Source of the DNA: Actinobacteria bacterium UBA5176
GTDB lineage: Bacteria > Actinomycetota > UBA4738
DNA length: 24,443 nt
Reading direction: 5' to 3'
Assembly (NCBI GenBank): GCA_002413305.1
Contig: DHWS01000020.1
Coordinates: 6,088 to 30,530 of the forward strand
Shown here: positions 14,964-23,870 of the stretch, piece by piece
How the letters are laid out: every line of letters begins with the position of its first letter
How positions within the stretch are numbered: the first letter of the stretch is position 1
Translations under genes and position numbers: made by a program
The notes under the pieces: generated by a model
Databases searched by the model: none
Told to the model about the DNA's origin: nothing
The model's input: the letters and a program-made list of their open reading frames with translations, nothing else

Positions 14964-16567
14964 CACCCACGCGGTCCTACGACGCAGTGGTGATCGGCGC
15001 CGGCCATAACGGGCTGGTCTGCGCGGCCTACCTGGCGAAGGCTGGCCTGCGAACCCTGGTTCTCGAGGGATCCGGCCGGGTCGGTGGCGCGCTGGCCACG
15101 GGAGAGATCGAACCCGGCGTACGCGCCCCGACCTACGCCCACACGATCGGCCGTCTGCGATCCTCCGTCGTGCGCGATCTCCGGCTCACCGCCCACGGAC
15201 TCAGAACCATCCGACCCGACGTTCGTGCGTTCGCTCCGCAGCCCGATGGCCGCTCCATCACCCTGTGGGCGAACGCGGCCGCCACCGCGAACGAGCTCCG
15301 GGCATGGTCGAGCAAGGATGCCGATGCCTATCCGCGCTTCGACCGGAAGGTGCGGGCGCTGGCGAGCTTCCTGGCCTACCTGCACGCCGCCACGCCGCCC
15401 GACATCGAGTCGCCCTCGCTGGCCGACGCGCTGGCGGGGATGAAGCTCGGCCGGGCCCTGCGAGGCCTCGGGGGCGCCGGCCACACCCGCGAGGCCCTCC
15501 GCGTCCTGCCGATGGCGGTGGCCGACCTGGTCGGGGAGGAGTTCGAGACGGTTGCGCTCCGCGGAGTCCTCGCCGCCCGCGGGGTCCGGCTGGCCGCCAT
15601 GGGCCCTTGGTCCGCCGGGACCGCGCTGCACTTCCTGGCCGACTCGGTCGGAGGCGATGGCGGCGCGGCCGGCGAGACCGTCTACGCGATGGGAGGCCCG
15701 GGCGCGCTCGCGGATGCCCTGGCCGGCGCGGTCAGGGCCGCCGGCGCCGAGATCCGCTACGGCGCAGCCGTCGTGGCGGTCGCCGGCGGCGGGGACCGCG
15801 TGACCGGCGTGGTGCTCGGAGAGGGCGAGGAGATCGCCGCCCGCGCCGTCGTCTCCGGTGCCGACCCCAAGCGCACCCTCACCCGCCTCGTCGATCCGGT
15901 CGCCCTCGGCCCGCGCCTGGCCTGGCGGGCCGGCAACATCCGCACGCCGGGCGTGGTGGCGAAGGTCAATCTGTCACTCGCGGCGCTGCCGACGTTCCCC
16001 GTGACCGCCGGAGACGAACCCCACCGCCTGCATGGCCGCATCCTGATCGCTCCGAGCGTGGACTATCTGGAGCGGGCGTTCGACCATTCGAAGTACGGGC
16101 GGATCAGCGAGGAGCCGTTCCTGGAGGCCACGATCCCAACCCTCACCGACCCGACGCTGGCCCCCCCAGACCGGCACGTGATGAGCATCCTCTTCCAATA
16201 CGCGCCGTACCGGCTCCGCGGGGAGGGGCTGGACGAACGCCGGGACGAGATCGGTGACCTCACTCTCCGGACCCTGGAACGGTACGCGCCCGGCCTGACC
16301 GCCCAGGTCACCGCCCGGCAGGTCATCACGCCGCTGGACCTCGAGCGCGACCTCGGCTTGACCGAAGGCCACCCTCTCCACGGCGAGCCCGCCCTGGACC
16401 AGTTCTTCGCCTGGCGTCCCCTGTTCGGCCACGCGCGGTACCGGCTCGGACTCCCGGGCCTGTACCTGTGCGGGTCGGGCGCGCATCCGGGAGGCGGGGT
16501 GACCGGGGCGCCGGGCGCCAACTGCGCCCGCGAGGTACTGGCCGACCTTCGCCGCCGCGGGGTCTGA
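14960..16567 (+). CDS. PYROXD2/CrtI-like FAD-dependent oxidoreductase, copy 2
   Basis: A 535-aa paralogue of the preceding gene with the same layout: YDAVVIGAGHNGLVCAAYLA at the N-terminus, GGPGALADALAGAVRAAGAE in the middle, PSVDYLERAFDHSKYGRIS, HVMSILFQYAPYRL, and CGSGAHPGGGVTGAPGANCA at the C-terminus. Its GTG overlaps the upstream stop by 4 nt, so the two are translationally coupled and may form a heteromer or act on successive substrates. No signal peptide is seen. The substrate is unknown. Confidence 0.88.
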   Translation: MTPTRSYDAVVIGAGHNGLVCAAYLAKAGLRTLVLEGSGRVGGALATGEIEPGVRAPTYAHTIGRLRSSVVRDLRLTAHGLRTIRPDVRAFAPQPDGRSITLWANAAATANELRAWSSKDADAYPRFDRKVRALASFLAYLHAATPPDIESPSLADALAGMKLGRALRGLGGAGHTREALRVLPMAVADLVGEEFETVALRGVLAARGVRLAAMGPWSAGTALHFLADSVGGDGGAAGETVYAMGGPGALADALAGAVRAAGAEIRYGAAVVAVAGGGDRVTGVVLGEGEEIAARAVVSGADPKRTLTRLVDPVALGPRLAWRAGNIRTPGVVAKVNLSLAALPTFPVTAGDEPHRLHGRILIAPSVDYLERAFDHSKYGRISEEPFLEATIPTLTDPTLAPPDRHVMSILFQYAPYRLRGEGLDERRDEIGDLTLRTLERYAPGLTAQVTARQVITPLDLERDLGLTEGHPLHGEPALDQFFAWRPLFGHARYRLGLPGLYLCGSGAHPGGGVTGAPGANCAREVLADLRRRGV

Positions 16568-16638
16568 GCGCCTCCCGTCCGACCTCGAACGACCGTGGCC
16601 GGCTCCCCCTGATGCGGGCCCCTGTCGTACCCGGGCGC

Positions 16639-16644
16639 TACCCT
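16639..16644 (+). promoter_or_regulatory. -10 box TACCCT of the DUF2277 gene
   Basis: TACCCT lies 7 nt before ATG 16652. A GAGG in that gap is too close to the ATG to be a good ribosome site, so a leaderless start is more likely. Confidence 0.4.
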
Positions 16645-16651
16645 TGAGGAC

Positions 16652-16885
16652 ATGTGCAGAAGCATCAAGACGTTGCGGAGCGGGAACGAGGTCGCCGGTC
16701 AGGAGGAGATCCAGGCGGCGGCCCTGCAGTTCGTCCGGAAGGTGAGCGGGTACCGGACGCCGTCGCGGGACAACGCAGACGCGTTCGACCTGGCCGTCGA
16801 GGAGGTCGCTGAAGCGTCCCGCAAGCTGCTCGAACGGGTCGCGGCATCGCCGCATCTCCGGGCGCCCCGGACCCCATTGGGATAA
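16652..16885 (+). CDS. DUF2277 family protein
   Basis: A 77-aa protein beginning MCRSIKTLR, the hallmark of DUF2277, with a conserved middle (AALQFVRKVSGYRTPS) and an amphipathic acidic helix (DAFDLAVEEVAEASRKLLERV). Family members are small, largely alpha-helical, and of unknown function. Cys2 close to the N-terminus is conserved in the family. The C-terminal 10 or so residues look unstructured. It ends 8 nt before cysM and covers that gene's -10 box. Confidence 0.88.
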   Translation: MCRSIKTLRSGNEVAGQEEIQAAALQFVRKVSGYRTPSRDNADAFDLAVEEVAEASRKLLERVAASPHLRAPRTPLG

Positions 16886-16886
16886 T
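16881..16886 (+). promoter_or_regulatory. -10 box GATAAT of cysM
   Basis: GATAAT overlaps the DUF2277 stop codon and ends 7 nt before GTG 16894. No Shine-Dalgarno fits in between, suggesting a leaderless cysM mRNA that starts the cysM-murI-rph-rdgB unit. Confidence 0.45.
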
Positions 16887-16893
16887 CGCTACG

Positions 16894-17826
<933 letters not shown>

Positions 17827-17845
17827 CGCTGCACGACCATGCGGG

Positions 17846-18679
17846 ATGCGTGCCGTGAGCGATCCGCGGCCCATCGGCGTCTTCGACTCCGGCGTGGGCG
17901 GGCTGACGGTCGTGCGTTCGGTCATGGACGCACTGCCGCACGAATCATTGGTGTACTTCGGCGACACCGCCCGGTACCCGTACGGCCCGCGCCCACTCCA
18001 GGAGATCACGAAGTTCTCGCTGCAGATCGCCGACCACCTCATGACCAAGGACGTGAAGATGATCGTGGTGGCGTGCAACTCGGCCACCGCCGCCGCGCTG
18101 GACGACGTCACGGCGCACGTGCCGGTCCCGGTCGTCGGCGTGATCGAGCCCGCGGTCCGAGCGGCGCTCCGGGCCACCCGGAACCGGCGGGTCGGTCTGA
18201 TCGGGACCGAAGCGACCGTGTCGAGCGGTTCGTACCAACGCCAGTTCGAACGGCTCGACCCGGAAGGTTCCGTGGAGGTGGTCGCCCAGGCGTGTCCCCG
18301 GTTCGTCGAGTTCGTCGAGAAAGGGGACACGACCAGTCCCGACCTGCTCCGGTCGGCCGAGAGCTACCTGGCCATCCTCCGGGTGGCGGGGATCGACACG
18401 TTGATCCTGGGGTGCACGCATTACCCGCTGCTCCGCGGCGCGCTCCGCCACGTGATGGGACCGGACGTGTTGCTGCTCTCGTCGGCCGACGAGACCGCCA
18501 CCGCCGTGTATGAGACGCTGTTCTCCGACGGGCTCCTGCGTGACGAACCCGGCATGCCGCAGCACACGTTCGAATCGTCGGGGGACCAGCACACCTTCGC
18601 CCGGCTGGTCACGCACTTCCTGGCGCCGCAGTTCCGTGGCCCGGCCGGCGTGTCGCTCGACCGGGTGTGGGGGGACTGA
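17846..18679 (+). CDS. murI: Glutamate racemase
   Basis: Cofactor-independent racemase of 277 aa making D-glutamate for peptidoglycan. The N-terminus is PIGVFDSGVGGLTVVRSVMD, followed by YFGDTARYPYGPR. The two catalytic cysteines are Cys77 in VACNSATAAALD and Cys190 in GCTHYPLLRGAL. ATG 17846 was chosen over the GTG three codons later; either gives the conserved start region. It follows cysM by 19 nt, without the rhomboid gene found between them in M. tuberculosis, and is followed 5 nt later by the phosphodiesterase gene. Confidence 0.96.
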   Translation: MRAVSDPRPIGVFDSGVGGLTVVRSVMDALPHESLVYFGDTARYPYGPRPLQEITKFSLQIADHLMTKDVKMIVVACNSATAAALDDVTAHVPVPVVGVIEPAVRAALRATRNRRVGLIGTEATVSSGSYQRQFERLDPEGSVEVVAQACPRFVEFVEKGDTTSPDLLRSAESYLAILRVAGIDTLILGCTHYPLLRGALRHVMGPDVLLLSSADETATAVYETLFSDGLLRDEPGMPQHTFESSGDQHTFARLVTHFLAPQFRGPAGVSLDRVWGD

Positions 18680-18684
18680 ACTCC

Positions 18685-19416
18685 ATGGAGCTCGTCGTGC
18701 TCGGCTCGCACGCCACGTGGCCGCGCGCGCACGGGGCGGCCTCCGGGTATCTCGTCCGGCACGACGGCTTCACGTTGTGGGTCGACGCGGGTACGGGAAC
18801 GCTGGCCAAGCTCCAGGAGCACGCCGATCCGTTCGACGTCGACGCCATCCTCGTCTCGCACCGGCACTTCGACCATTTCCTCGACCTGTATCCGTATTTC
18901 TTCGCGCGCTGGTCGAACCCCGAACCCTTGCCGAAGGTGCCGCTGTTCGCGCCGCCCGGGATGTTCGAGCACGCCATGAGGATCGAGGACGGGCTGGCGG
19001 ACACCTTCGACCCGCGTTCGGTAGAACCGGGGCTCGCGTTCGAGGCGGGGCCGTTCCGGATCACGACGGCGGCCATGAAGCACCCCGTGCCGACGATGGG
19101 GTTGCGGATCGAAGCCGCCGGCACGGTGGTGACCTACAGCGCGGACACCGGGCCATCGAAGGAGCTGGTGGAGCTTGCCGCTGGCGCCCACCTGCTGTTG
19201 TGCGAGGCGACGTGGGTGCGGGGCGGCGCGGGCCCGCCCGACCTGCACCTGGGCGCGGACGAGGCGGCCGATCACGCGAAGCGCGCCGGCGCCGGGCGGC
19301 TGGTGCTCACGCACATCGGGCCGCGGAACGACCGCGCGGAGGTCCTGGATGTGGCGCGGTCGAGCTTCGACGGAGACCTGACCCTGGCCGAGGAGGATCT
19401 GGTGGTGGAGCTGTGA
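18685..19416 (+). CDS. MBL-fold phosphodiesterase, Rv1339-like
   Basis: A 243-aa metallo-beta-lactamase-fold protein in the position of M. tuberculosis Rv1339, which has been reported as an atypical class II cAMP phosphodiesterase. The metal motif is SHRHFDHFLDLYPYFFARW. Later ligands are KHPVPTMGLRIE, YSADTGPSKELVELA, CEATW and LTHIGPRN. ATG 18685 is used: GGGGG at 18670-18674 is a workable ribosome site, whereas the GTG at 18667 overlaps the murI end. It overlaps rph by 4 nt. Cyclic nucleotide hydrolysis is inferred from the neighbourhood and family, not shown. Confidence 0.85.
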   Translation: MELVVLGSHATWPRAHGAASGYLVRHDGFTLWVDAGTGTLAKLQEHADPFDVDAILVSHRHFDHFLDLYPYFFARWSNPEPLPKVPLFAPPGMFEHAMRIEDGLADTFDPRSVEPGLAFEAGPFRITTAAMKHPVPTMGLRIEAAGTVVTYSADTGPSKELVELAAGAHLLLCEATWVRGGAGPPDLHLGADEAADHAKRAGAGRLVLTHIGPRNDRAEVLDVARSSFDGDLTLAEEDLVVEL

Positions 19417-20165
19417 GCAGCGACCTGGCGCGGACGGACGGTCGGGGACCGGGCGACCTCCGGCCCTTGAAGGTCGAGATGGGGTACCTGGAATGGGCGG
19501 AGGGTTCGGCGCTCCTGGAGGTCGGGAAGACCCGCGTGCTGGTCGCGGCCAGCTTCGAGGCAAAGGTCCCGCGGTTCCTGCAAGGCAGCGGTTCCGGGTG
19601 GGTGACGGCCGAATACGCGATGCTGCCGCGCTCGACCGCCGTCCGGACCCCGCGTGAGGTGCAGGCCGGGCGGCCGTCGGGCCGGACCCAGGAGATCCAG
19701 CGGCTGGTCGGGCGGTCGCTCCGGTCCGTCACCGCGCTGGAGCGGATGGGGGAATGCACGTTCACCATCGACTGCGACGTCCTGCAGGCCGACGGCGGCA
19801 CCAGGACGGCGTCGGTCACCGCCGGCTACCTCGCGCTGGCCCAGGCGATCGGGCGCCTCCAGGCGAAAGACGTGGTGCCAAGCGGCATCCTTCGAGACTC
19901 CGCGGCCGCCGTGAGCGCGGGCATCGTCGGCGATGAACTGCTCCTGGATCTGTGCTACGAGGAGGACGCCCGGGCCGAGGTCGACTTCAACGTGGTCATG
20001 ACGGGCTCCGGCGACCTGGTCGAGGTGCAGGGGACCGCCGAGGGCAAGCCGTTCTCCCGGCTTCAGCTCGACCAGCTAGTGGAGCTGGCGGCCGCAGGGA
20101 TCGCCCAGCTCGGCGAGTTCCAGCAGGAGGTCCTGGCCGGGCTGCAGACCACCGCGCCGAGCTGA
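19413..20165 (+). CDS. rph: Ribonuclease PH
   Basis: A phosphorolytic 3'-5' exoribonuclease of 250 aa that trims tRNA 3' ends. Features are ARTDGRGPGDLRPLKVEMGY at the N-terminus, TAEYAMLPRSTAVRTPRE, SGRTQEIQRLVGRSLRSV with the substrate arginines, TIDCDVLQADGGTRTASVTA with the catalytic acidic residues, and DFNVVMTGSGDLVEVQGTAE. The usual RxDGR is ARTDGRGP here. GTG 19413 overlaps the upstream stop, so translation is coupled. The order rph-rdgB is widely conserved. Confidence 0.95.
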   Translation: MSSDLARTDGRGPGDLRPLKVEMGYLEWAEGSALLEVGKTRVLVAASFEAKVPRFLQGSGSGWVTAEYAMLPRSTAVRTPREVQAGRPSGRTQEIQRLVGRSLRSVTALERMGECTFTIDCDVLQADGGTRTASVTAGYLALAQAIGRLQAKDVVPSGILRDSAAAVSAGIVGDELLLDLCYEEDARAEVDFNVVMTGSGDLVEVQGTAEGKPFSRLQLDQLVELAAAGIAQLGEFQQEVLAGLQTTAPS

Positions 20166-20173
20166 CCGCGGCC

Positions 20174-20776
20174 GTGGCCTTCCCGACCGAGCTGGCCCTG
20201 GCCACGAAGAACGCCGGCAAGATCCGAGAGATCCTGGAGATCTGCCACGACTGGCCGGTGGCGTGGCTGATCCACGGGCGGGACGGGCATGTGTGGCCCG
20301 ACGTCGAGGAGACCGGCCAGACGTACGTGGAGAACGCGCTGCTCAAGGCCCGCGCCGTGGCGGCCGTGGCCGGCGCCCCGGGCGTCGCCGACGACAGCGG
20401 CATCGAGGTGGACCTCCTGGGGAGCGATCCGGGTCCGCGTTCGGCCCGCTTCGCGGGAGACCAGGCCTCCGACCGGGAGAACCTGCAGCTGCTGATCGCC
20501 CGCGTCGCCCCCGCGCCGCCGTCGGCTCGAAGCGCCCGCTACCGGTGCATCGCCGCCTGCGCTTGGCCCGACGGGCGCGAGGTGTGGGCCGAAGGCACAG
20601 TAGACGGATCATTGATCCTGGAGCCGCGAGGGGCTGGCGGCTTCGGGTACGACCCGATCTTCGTTCCGGACGGACATCCGGGCCGAACCATGGCCGAGCT
20701 GTCGCCCGAAGAGAAGAACGCCATCAGCCACCGGGGCCGGGCCTTCCGGGCGCTGAGCGAGCTGCTCGTCGGCTGA
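20174..20776 (+). CDS. rdgB: XTP/dITP pyrophosphohydrolase (non-canonical purine NTPase)
   Basis: A 200-aa HAM1/RdgB-family enzyme that hydrolyses deaminated purine triphosphates to keep inosine and xanthosine out of nucleic acids. It begins LALATKNAGKIREILEI, with the conserved T-x-N-x-x-K. Next come TYVENALLKARAVA, VADDSGIEVDLLG (metal site), GPRSARFAGDQASD, GGFGYDPIFVPDGHPGRTMA and SHRGRAFRAL, all family signatures. GTG 20174, 8 nt after rph, is the best start; the longer open frame is shadow of rph. Confidence 0.94.
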   Translation: MAFPTELALATKNAGKIREILEICHDWPVAWLIHGRDGHVWPDVEETGQTYVENALLKARAVAAVAGAPGVADDSGIEVDLLGSDPGPRSARFAGDQASDRENLQLLIARVAPAPPSARSARYRCIAACAWPDGREVWAEGTVDGSLILEPRGAGGFGYDPIFVPDGHPGRTMAELSPEEKNAISHRGRAFRALSELLVG

Positions 20777-20787
20777 CCCCCGCGCAC

Positions 20788-20793
20788 TATGCT
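20788..20793 (+). promoter_or_regulatory. -10 box TATGCT of the DUF885 gene
   Basis: TATGCT sits 36 nt before ATG 20830, leaving a leader of about 30 nt that contains GGGGGAGAG. This gene would be leadered, unlike several others in the window. Confidence 0.4.
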
Positions 20794-20829
20794 CGACGTT
20801 CCGACATCTCACACGGGGGAGAGCGAGAC

Positions 20830-22488
20830 ATGAGCGAAGGGGAAGCGAAGGTTCGGGAGCTGGCCGATCGGTACTGGGAGGAGCTGCTCGAGATCGAGCC
20901 CCTTCTGGGCACCGAGGTCGGCGACGAGCGGTTCGACGATCGGCTGGGAGATCCCAGCGAGGCGGGCCTGGAGCGGAGCCGGCACCTTCAGCAACGGACG
21001 TTGGACGCGCTGGGCCAGGTCGACCGGGCCGGCCTCGACGAGGCCTGGCGAGGGGTGGCCGACGTCCTGGAAGGGATCGCCAATCGCGCGCTCGACGAGA
21101 TCCGGCTCCGGACGGACCTCCTGGGGAACGTCGGCCACCTGTGGGGGCCGGCTCAGCTCCTGGTGGTCATCGCCACCCTCCAGCGGGCGGATACCCCGGA
21201 ACGGCTGGACCGGTACGTGGCCCGGCTGCGTGCCTTCCCCCGGTACTTCGAGGAGATCGCCGAGACGGCCGCCGACGGGGTCGAGCGCGGCATCACCCAG
21301 CCCGCGCTGGTCGTCGACCGGACGATCGCTCAGGTTGAACGCCTGGTGGCCATCCCGCCCGAGCAGTCTCCGGGGATGAAGCCGGTCGAGGGATCCAGCC
21401 CAACCACCCTCCTCATGGTGGCCGAAGCCATCCGGGACCACGTCCTGCCGGCCTATCAGACCTACCTCGAAGCGCTGAGGGCCTACCGCGCCCACGCCCG
21501 CGAGGATTCGATCGGCCTGTCCGCGCTGCCCGACGGCGAGGCGAGGTACGCATCGGCGATCAAGGCCTGGACCACGCTCCCGCTGACCGCGGAACAGGTC
21601 CACAACATCGGCCTGGAGGACCTGGCCGACATCCAGGACGAGCGCCGCCGGATCGCCGAGTCCCTTGGCCACCCGGACGGCGCTTCGGCCATCGCCGCGT
21701 ACACCGAGACCGGGGCGAACACGGCGAAGACTCGCGAGGAGATGGTGCAGCACGCGGAGGACATGGTGCAGCGGGGGTGGGACGCCGCGAGCGGCTGGTT
21801 CGGCCGGCTGCCGAAGGACAACTGCCGGGTCCAGGCGGTGGAGGAGTTCCGCGAGAAGGATTCCCCCACCGCCTTCTACTACCCGGCCTCGGCCGACGGA
21901 TCCCGCCAGGGCATCTACTACATCAACACGTCGGACCTGGATCAGCGCACGCTGCACCAGATCGCCAGTGTCACCTACCACGAAGCCAACCCCGGCCATC
22001 ATTTCCAGATCTCGATCGAGCAGGAGTTCGACGACCGACCGGCGATCCGTCGCTTCGGCGGGAACCTCGGCGGGAGCGCGTTCATCGAGGGGTGGGCGCT
22101 GTACTGCGAGCGCCTGGCCGACGAGATGGGGCTGTACCTGAACGAGCACGAGCGCCTGGGCATGCTCGAGTCACAGGGGTGGCGAGCCTGCCGGCTGATC
22201 GTGGACACGGGCATGCACGCGCTCGGGTGGGCGCGCGACCAGGCCATCGACCAAATGGTCGAAGCCGGCGTCTCGCCCCTGGAGGCGGAGATCGAAACCG
22301 ACCGCTACATCTCGATGCCCGGGCAGGCGCTTGCGTACAAGATCGGCCAGCACGAGATCGAGAAGTGGCGCTCCGCCGCCGAGAAGCGCGCGGGCGCCGA
22401 CTTCTCGATCAAGGGCTTCCACGACCGGCTGCTCCAACTGGGAGCCCTGCCACTCGCAGCGCTGGAGCGGGAGCTGGGGTCGGCCTGA
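20830..22488 (+). CDS. DUF885 family metallopeptidase-like protein
   Basis: A 552-aa protein of the DUF885 family, distant gluzincin-like zinc peptidases. The proposed zinc site is HEANPGHHFQ (His384, Glu385, His390), followed by the downstream glutamate in AFIEGWALYCERLADEMGLY. Other conserved blocks are FYYPASADGSRQGIYYINTS, IVDTGMHALGWARDQAID, and ISMPGQALAYKIGQHEIEKW at the C-terminus. The N-terminal 150 residues are helical. There is no signal peptide, so it is cytoplasmic, unlike many secreted members. The ribosome site is GGGGGAGAG before ATG 20830. It ends next to the tRNA integration site. Confidence 0.92.
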   Translation: MSEGEAKVRELADRYWEELLEIEPLLGTEVGDERFDDRLGDPSEAGLERSRHLQQRTLDALGQVDRAGLDEAWRGVADVLEGIANRALDEIRLRTDLLGNVGHLWGPAQLLVVIATLQRADTPERLDRYVARLRAFPRYFEEIAETAADGVERGITQPALVVDRTIAQVERLVAIPPEQSPGMKPVEGSSPTTLLMVAEAIRDHVLPAYQTYLEALRAYRAHAREDSIGLSALPDGEARYASAIKAWTTLPLTAEQVHNIGLEDLADIQDERRRIAESLGHPDGASAIAAYTETGANTAKTREEMVQHAEDMVQRGWDAASGWFGRLPKDNCRVQAVEEFREKDSPTAFYYPASADGSRQGIYYINTSDLDQRTLHQIASVTYHEANPGHHFQISIEQEFDDRPAIRRFGGNLGGSAFIEGWALYCERLADEMGLYLNEHERLGMLESQGWRACRLIVDTGMHALGWARDQAIDQMVEAGVSPLEAEIETDRYISMPGQALAYKIGQHEIEKWRSAAEKRAGADFSIKGFHDRLLQLGALPLAALERELGSA

Positions 22489-22489
22489 C

Positions 22490-22508
22490 TCCGGGGAGGG
22501 GTCCCGGA
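22490..22508. terminator. Hairpin after the DUF885 gene
   Basis: TCCGGG (22490-22495) and CCCGGA (22503-22508) pair across a 7-nt G-rich loop directly after the stop codon. There is no U-tract. It lies between the gene and the tRNA remnant. Confidence 0.4.
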
Positions 22509-22513
22509 AGGAG

Positions 22514-22570
22514 TGCGAGAGGGGGGAGTTGAACCCCCACGCCCTTTCGGGCACCGGATCCTAAGTCCGA
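22514..22570 (-). tRNA. tRNA-Leu(TAG) 3' fragment, attachment-site remnant
   Basis: Read on the minus strand: an anticodon stem-loop TCGGA-CTTAGGA-TCCGG (anticodon TAG), a class II variable arm GCCC-GAAA-GGGC, a T arm GGGGG-TTCAACT-CCCCC, and the acceptor 3' strand CTCTCGC with discriminator A. The 5' acceptor strand (GCGAGAG) and D arm are absent upstream, so this is not a working tRNA. The remnant lies where core genes give way to an integrase region, as expected when a mobile element inserts into a tRNA gene. The intact copy should be at the far end of the element. The stem pair 27-43 is T-G rather than C-G, which may mark where the core ends. Confidence 0.8.
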
Positions 22571-22630
22571 GCAAGGCCGTCCGAGGTCGTCCCCGGTGGT
22601 CCGGGTCCGGCCGTTTTCGCAGGTCAGAGG

Positions 22631-22894
22631 CTATGGTCCGTCCGAGGCCGTCCGCCCCTGTCCGTGGTCGGCCCGCGCTCTAGTGACCAAATGGTGACCA
22701 AACAAGGGGCGGCCACGCGGGGCAGGCGCTCCGGCCGGACCCACCACGCCCTCGCTGACCATGTAGGGGGCTCTCCTCATCTCCGCGGCCAGCAGCACCA
22801 GGCGCATCGGGACGCCGAACATCTCGGCGAGCTCCTCCGGCTCGATCCGACCCGGGCCGGGTCGAAGGATACACGGCCCGGTGGAGCGAATCAC
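22631..22894 (-). CDS. Possible small HTH-like protein near the attachment site
   Basis: An 87-codon frame from GTG 22894. Residues 17-50 (IEPEELAEMFGVPMRLVLLA onward) look like a helix-turn-helix in the style of excisionase or MerR N-termini and have coding-like composition. The last third is translated from the GTGACCAAA repeats and GTCCG-rich DNA and is not protein-like. No good ribosome site is seen. It may be the excisionase-type gene of the element or a degraded fragment. Otherwise 22571-23025 shows no gene I can support. Confidence 0.3.
   Translation of the reverse strand: MIRSTGPCILRPGPGRIEPEELAEMFGVPMRLVLLAAEMRRAPYMVSEGVVGPAGAPAPRGRPLFGHHLVTRARADHGQGRTASDGP
22683..22702. repeat. Paired GTGACCAAA repeats, candidate integrase arm sites
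   Basis: GTGACCAAA occurs at 22683-22691 and 22694-22702, identical, with starts 11 bp apart (about one helical turn). They lie 113 nt from the tRNA remnant. GTCCG-rich short repeats fill 22575-22680. The spacing and place fit arm-type binding sites of a tyrosine integrase. Confidence 0.5.
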
Positions 22895-23025
22895 CAGGAG
22901 TGCCGTTTCCCGGCCCCGCCCTGGGGCCCGGGGCGGCGTTCGGCCCTAGGGCGGGCATCCGTGCCAACCTGACGCCCTGGCGCCGCTCCTGGGGCCTGCC
23001 CGTGGGCCAGGGAACGGCGTCTGGG

Positions 23026-23244
23026 TCAGTGCCGCCCCCTCCTGGGTGCCTTTCGGAGCGCCGAGTCCATGGTCGCCGAGGGCTCTGGCGGTACCCGGAC
23101 GACCTTTGCGGCCGGCTCGGCGTCGCGTTCGAGCGGCCCCTGGCCGCCCGGCGTGTCGTCGGCGATCGCGTCGCGAGAGATCAGCGACCCATATCCCGTC
23201 AGTTGCGCCGCCCGGCGGATCAGACGGTCCATGGGCGAGGTCAT
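23026..23244 (-). CDS. Small hypothetical protein
   Basis: A 72-aa frame starting MTSPMDRLIRRAAQLTGYGS, with a basic amphipathic N-terminal helix, an acidic/proline-rich middle, and a basic tail ending RRGRH. Its codon third positions are GC-rich. The ATG overlaps by ATGA the end of another minus-strand frame (23241-23362, possible GTG start 23362) that ends EEDILSDALAAAGGAS. Both could be small genes of the element; no family is recognised. The second frame overlaps the integrase 5' region and is the weaker case. Confidence 0.35.
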   Translation of the reverse strand: MTSPMDRLIRRAAQLTGYGSLISRDAIADDTPGGQGPLERDAEPAAKVVRVPPEPSATMDSALRKAPRRGRH

Positions 23245-23441
23245 GAGGCACCCCCGGCAGCGGCCAGGGCGTCGGAGAGGATGTCCTCCTCGCGCGGGAC
23301 TGCGCGAGTGGCCGTGAAGGATCTGCCGCGCGCGTTGGCCAAAGCGCTCTGGGCGAACCCCACTTCGCGCTGAACGAGGAGGAGCTGATCCGGTACCTCA
23401 TCGCCGCCGCCTGGCGCCATCCGCGCCGAGCGTGGACGCTC

Positions 23442-23870
23442 ATGCTGGCGTTCGGGCTCGGGACCCGCCGCATGGAGCTGACCGAAATCCGCCCCGAGGA
23501 CGTCCAGGGCGGCGTCGTGCACCTGCGCAACTGCAAGTACGGGAAGGAGCGGCGCGTGGAGATCGGCCCGATCGCCCGGGCAGCGCTCGAAGAGCTGCGG
23601 CCCTGGTACAACGGCACGGTGCTCGGCGGAGTGAAGAAGGCTCAGATCACCGAATGGGCGCACCAGGCAGCGATCGACTCAGGGCTTCTCCCGAAGGTCC
23701 ACGGGCACGTCGCCCACGTGCTCCGCGCATCCTTCGCGACCTATCTGCTCCGTCATGGCGTGGCGGTGGAGGTCGTCAGGGACCTGATGGGCCACGAGTC
23801 GATCGCCACCACGAACGTCTACGCGTCGGTCGAGCCCGAGGAGCGCCGGAAGGCGGTGGATCTGCTGTGA
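23442..23870 (+). CDS. Tyrosine recombinase/integrase, catalytic domain only
   Basis: Site-specific recombinase catalytic domain. All active-site residues are present: Arg9 in GLGTRRMEL, Lys35 in KYGKERRV, His92 and Arg95 in HVLRASFAT, His118 in LMGHESIATT, and nucleophile Tyr127 in TNVYASV, counted from ATG 23442. The homologous reading continues upstream in the same frame (FALNEEELIRYLIAAAWRH, from about 23364) but has no ATG, GTG or TTG before a stop at 23244-23246. The true start is therefore lost, frameshifted, or non-standard. The N-terminal core-binding domain typical of 350-400-aa phage integrases is missing. It lies 0.8 kb from the tRNA-Leu remnant, which it could have targeted. Confidence 0.8.
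   Translation: MLAFGLGTRRMELTEIRPEDVQGGVVHLRNCKYGKERRVEIGPIARAALEELRPWYNGTVLGGVKKAQITEWAHQAAIDSGLLPKVHGHVAHVLRASFATYLLRHGVAVEVVRDLMGHESIATTNVYASVEPEERRKAVDLL

Noticed and set aside
20809..22149. Minus-strand open frame opposite the DUF885 gene
   Set aside because: Low-complexity shadow composition; the plus-strand frame has a conserved zinc motif.
22514..22620. Complete tRNA-Leu with an odd 5' half
   Set aside because: No GCGAGAG acceptor strand or D arm is present within a tRNA length upstream on the minus strand.
22575..22680. CRISPR-like array of GTCCG repeats
   Set aside because: Repeats are only 5-9 bp, irregularly spaced and without unique spacers of constant length.
22900..23373. 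Plus-strand frame as the missing integrase N-terminus
   Set aside because: Only its last 20 or so residues resemble protein; the rest is Gly/Pro/Arg-rich shadow, and it is in a different frame from the catalytic domain.
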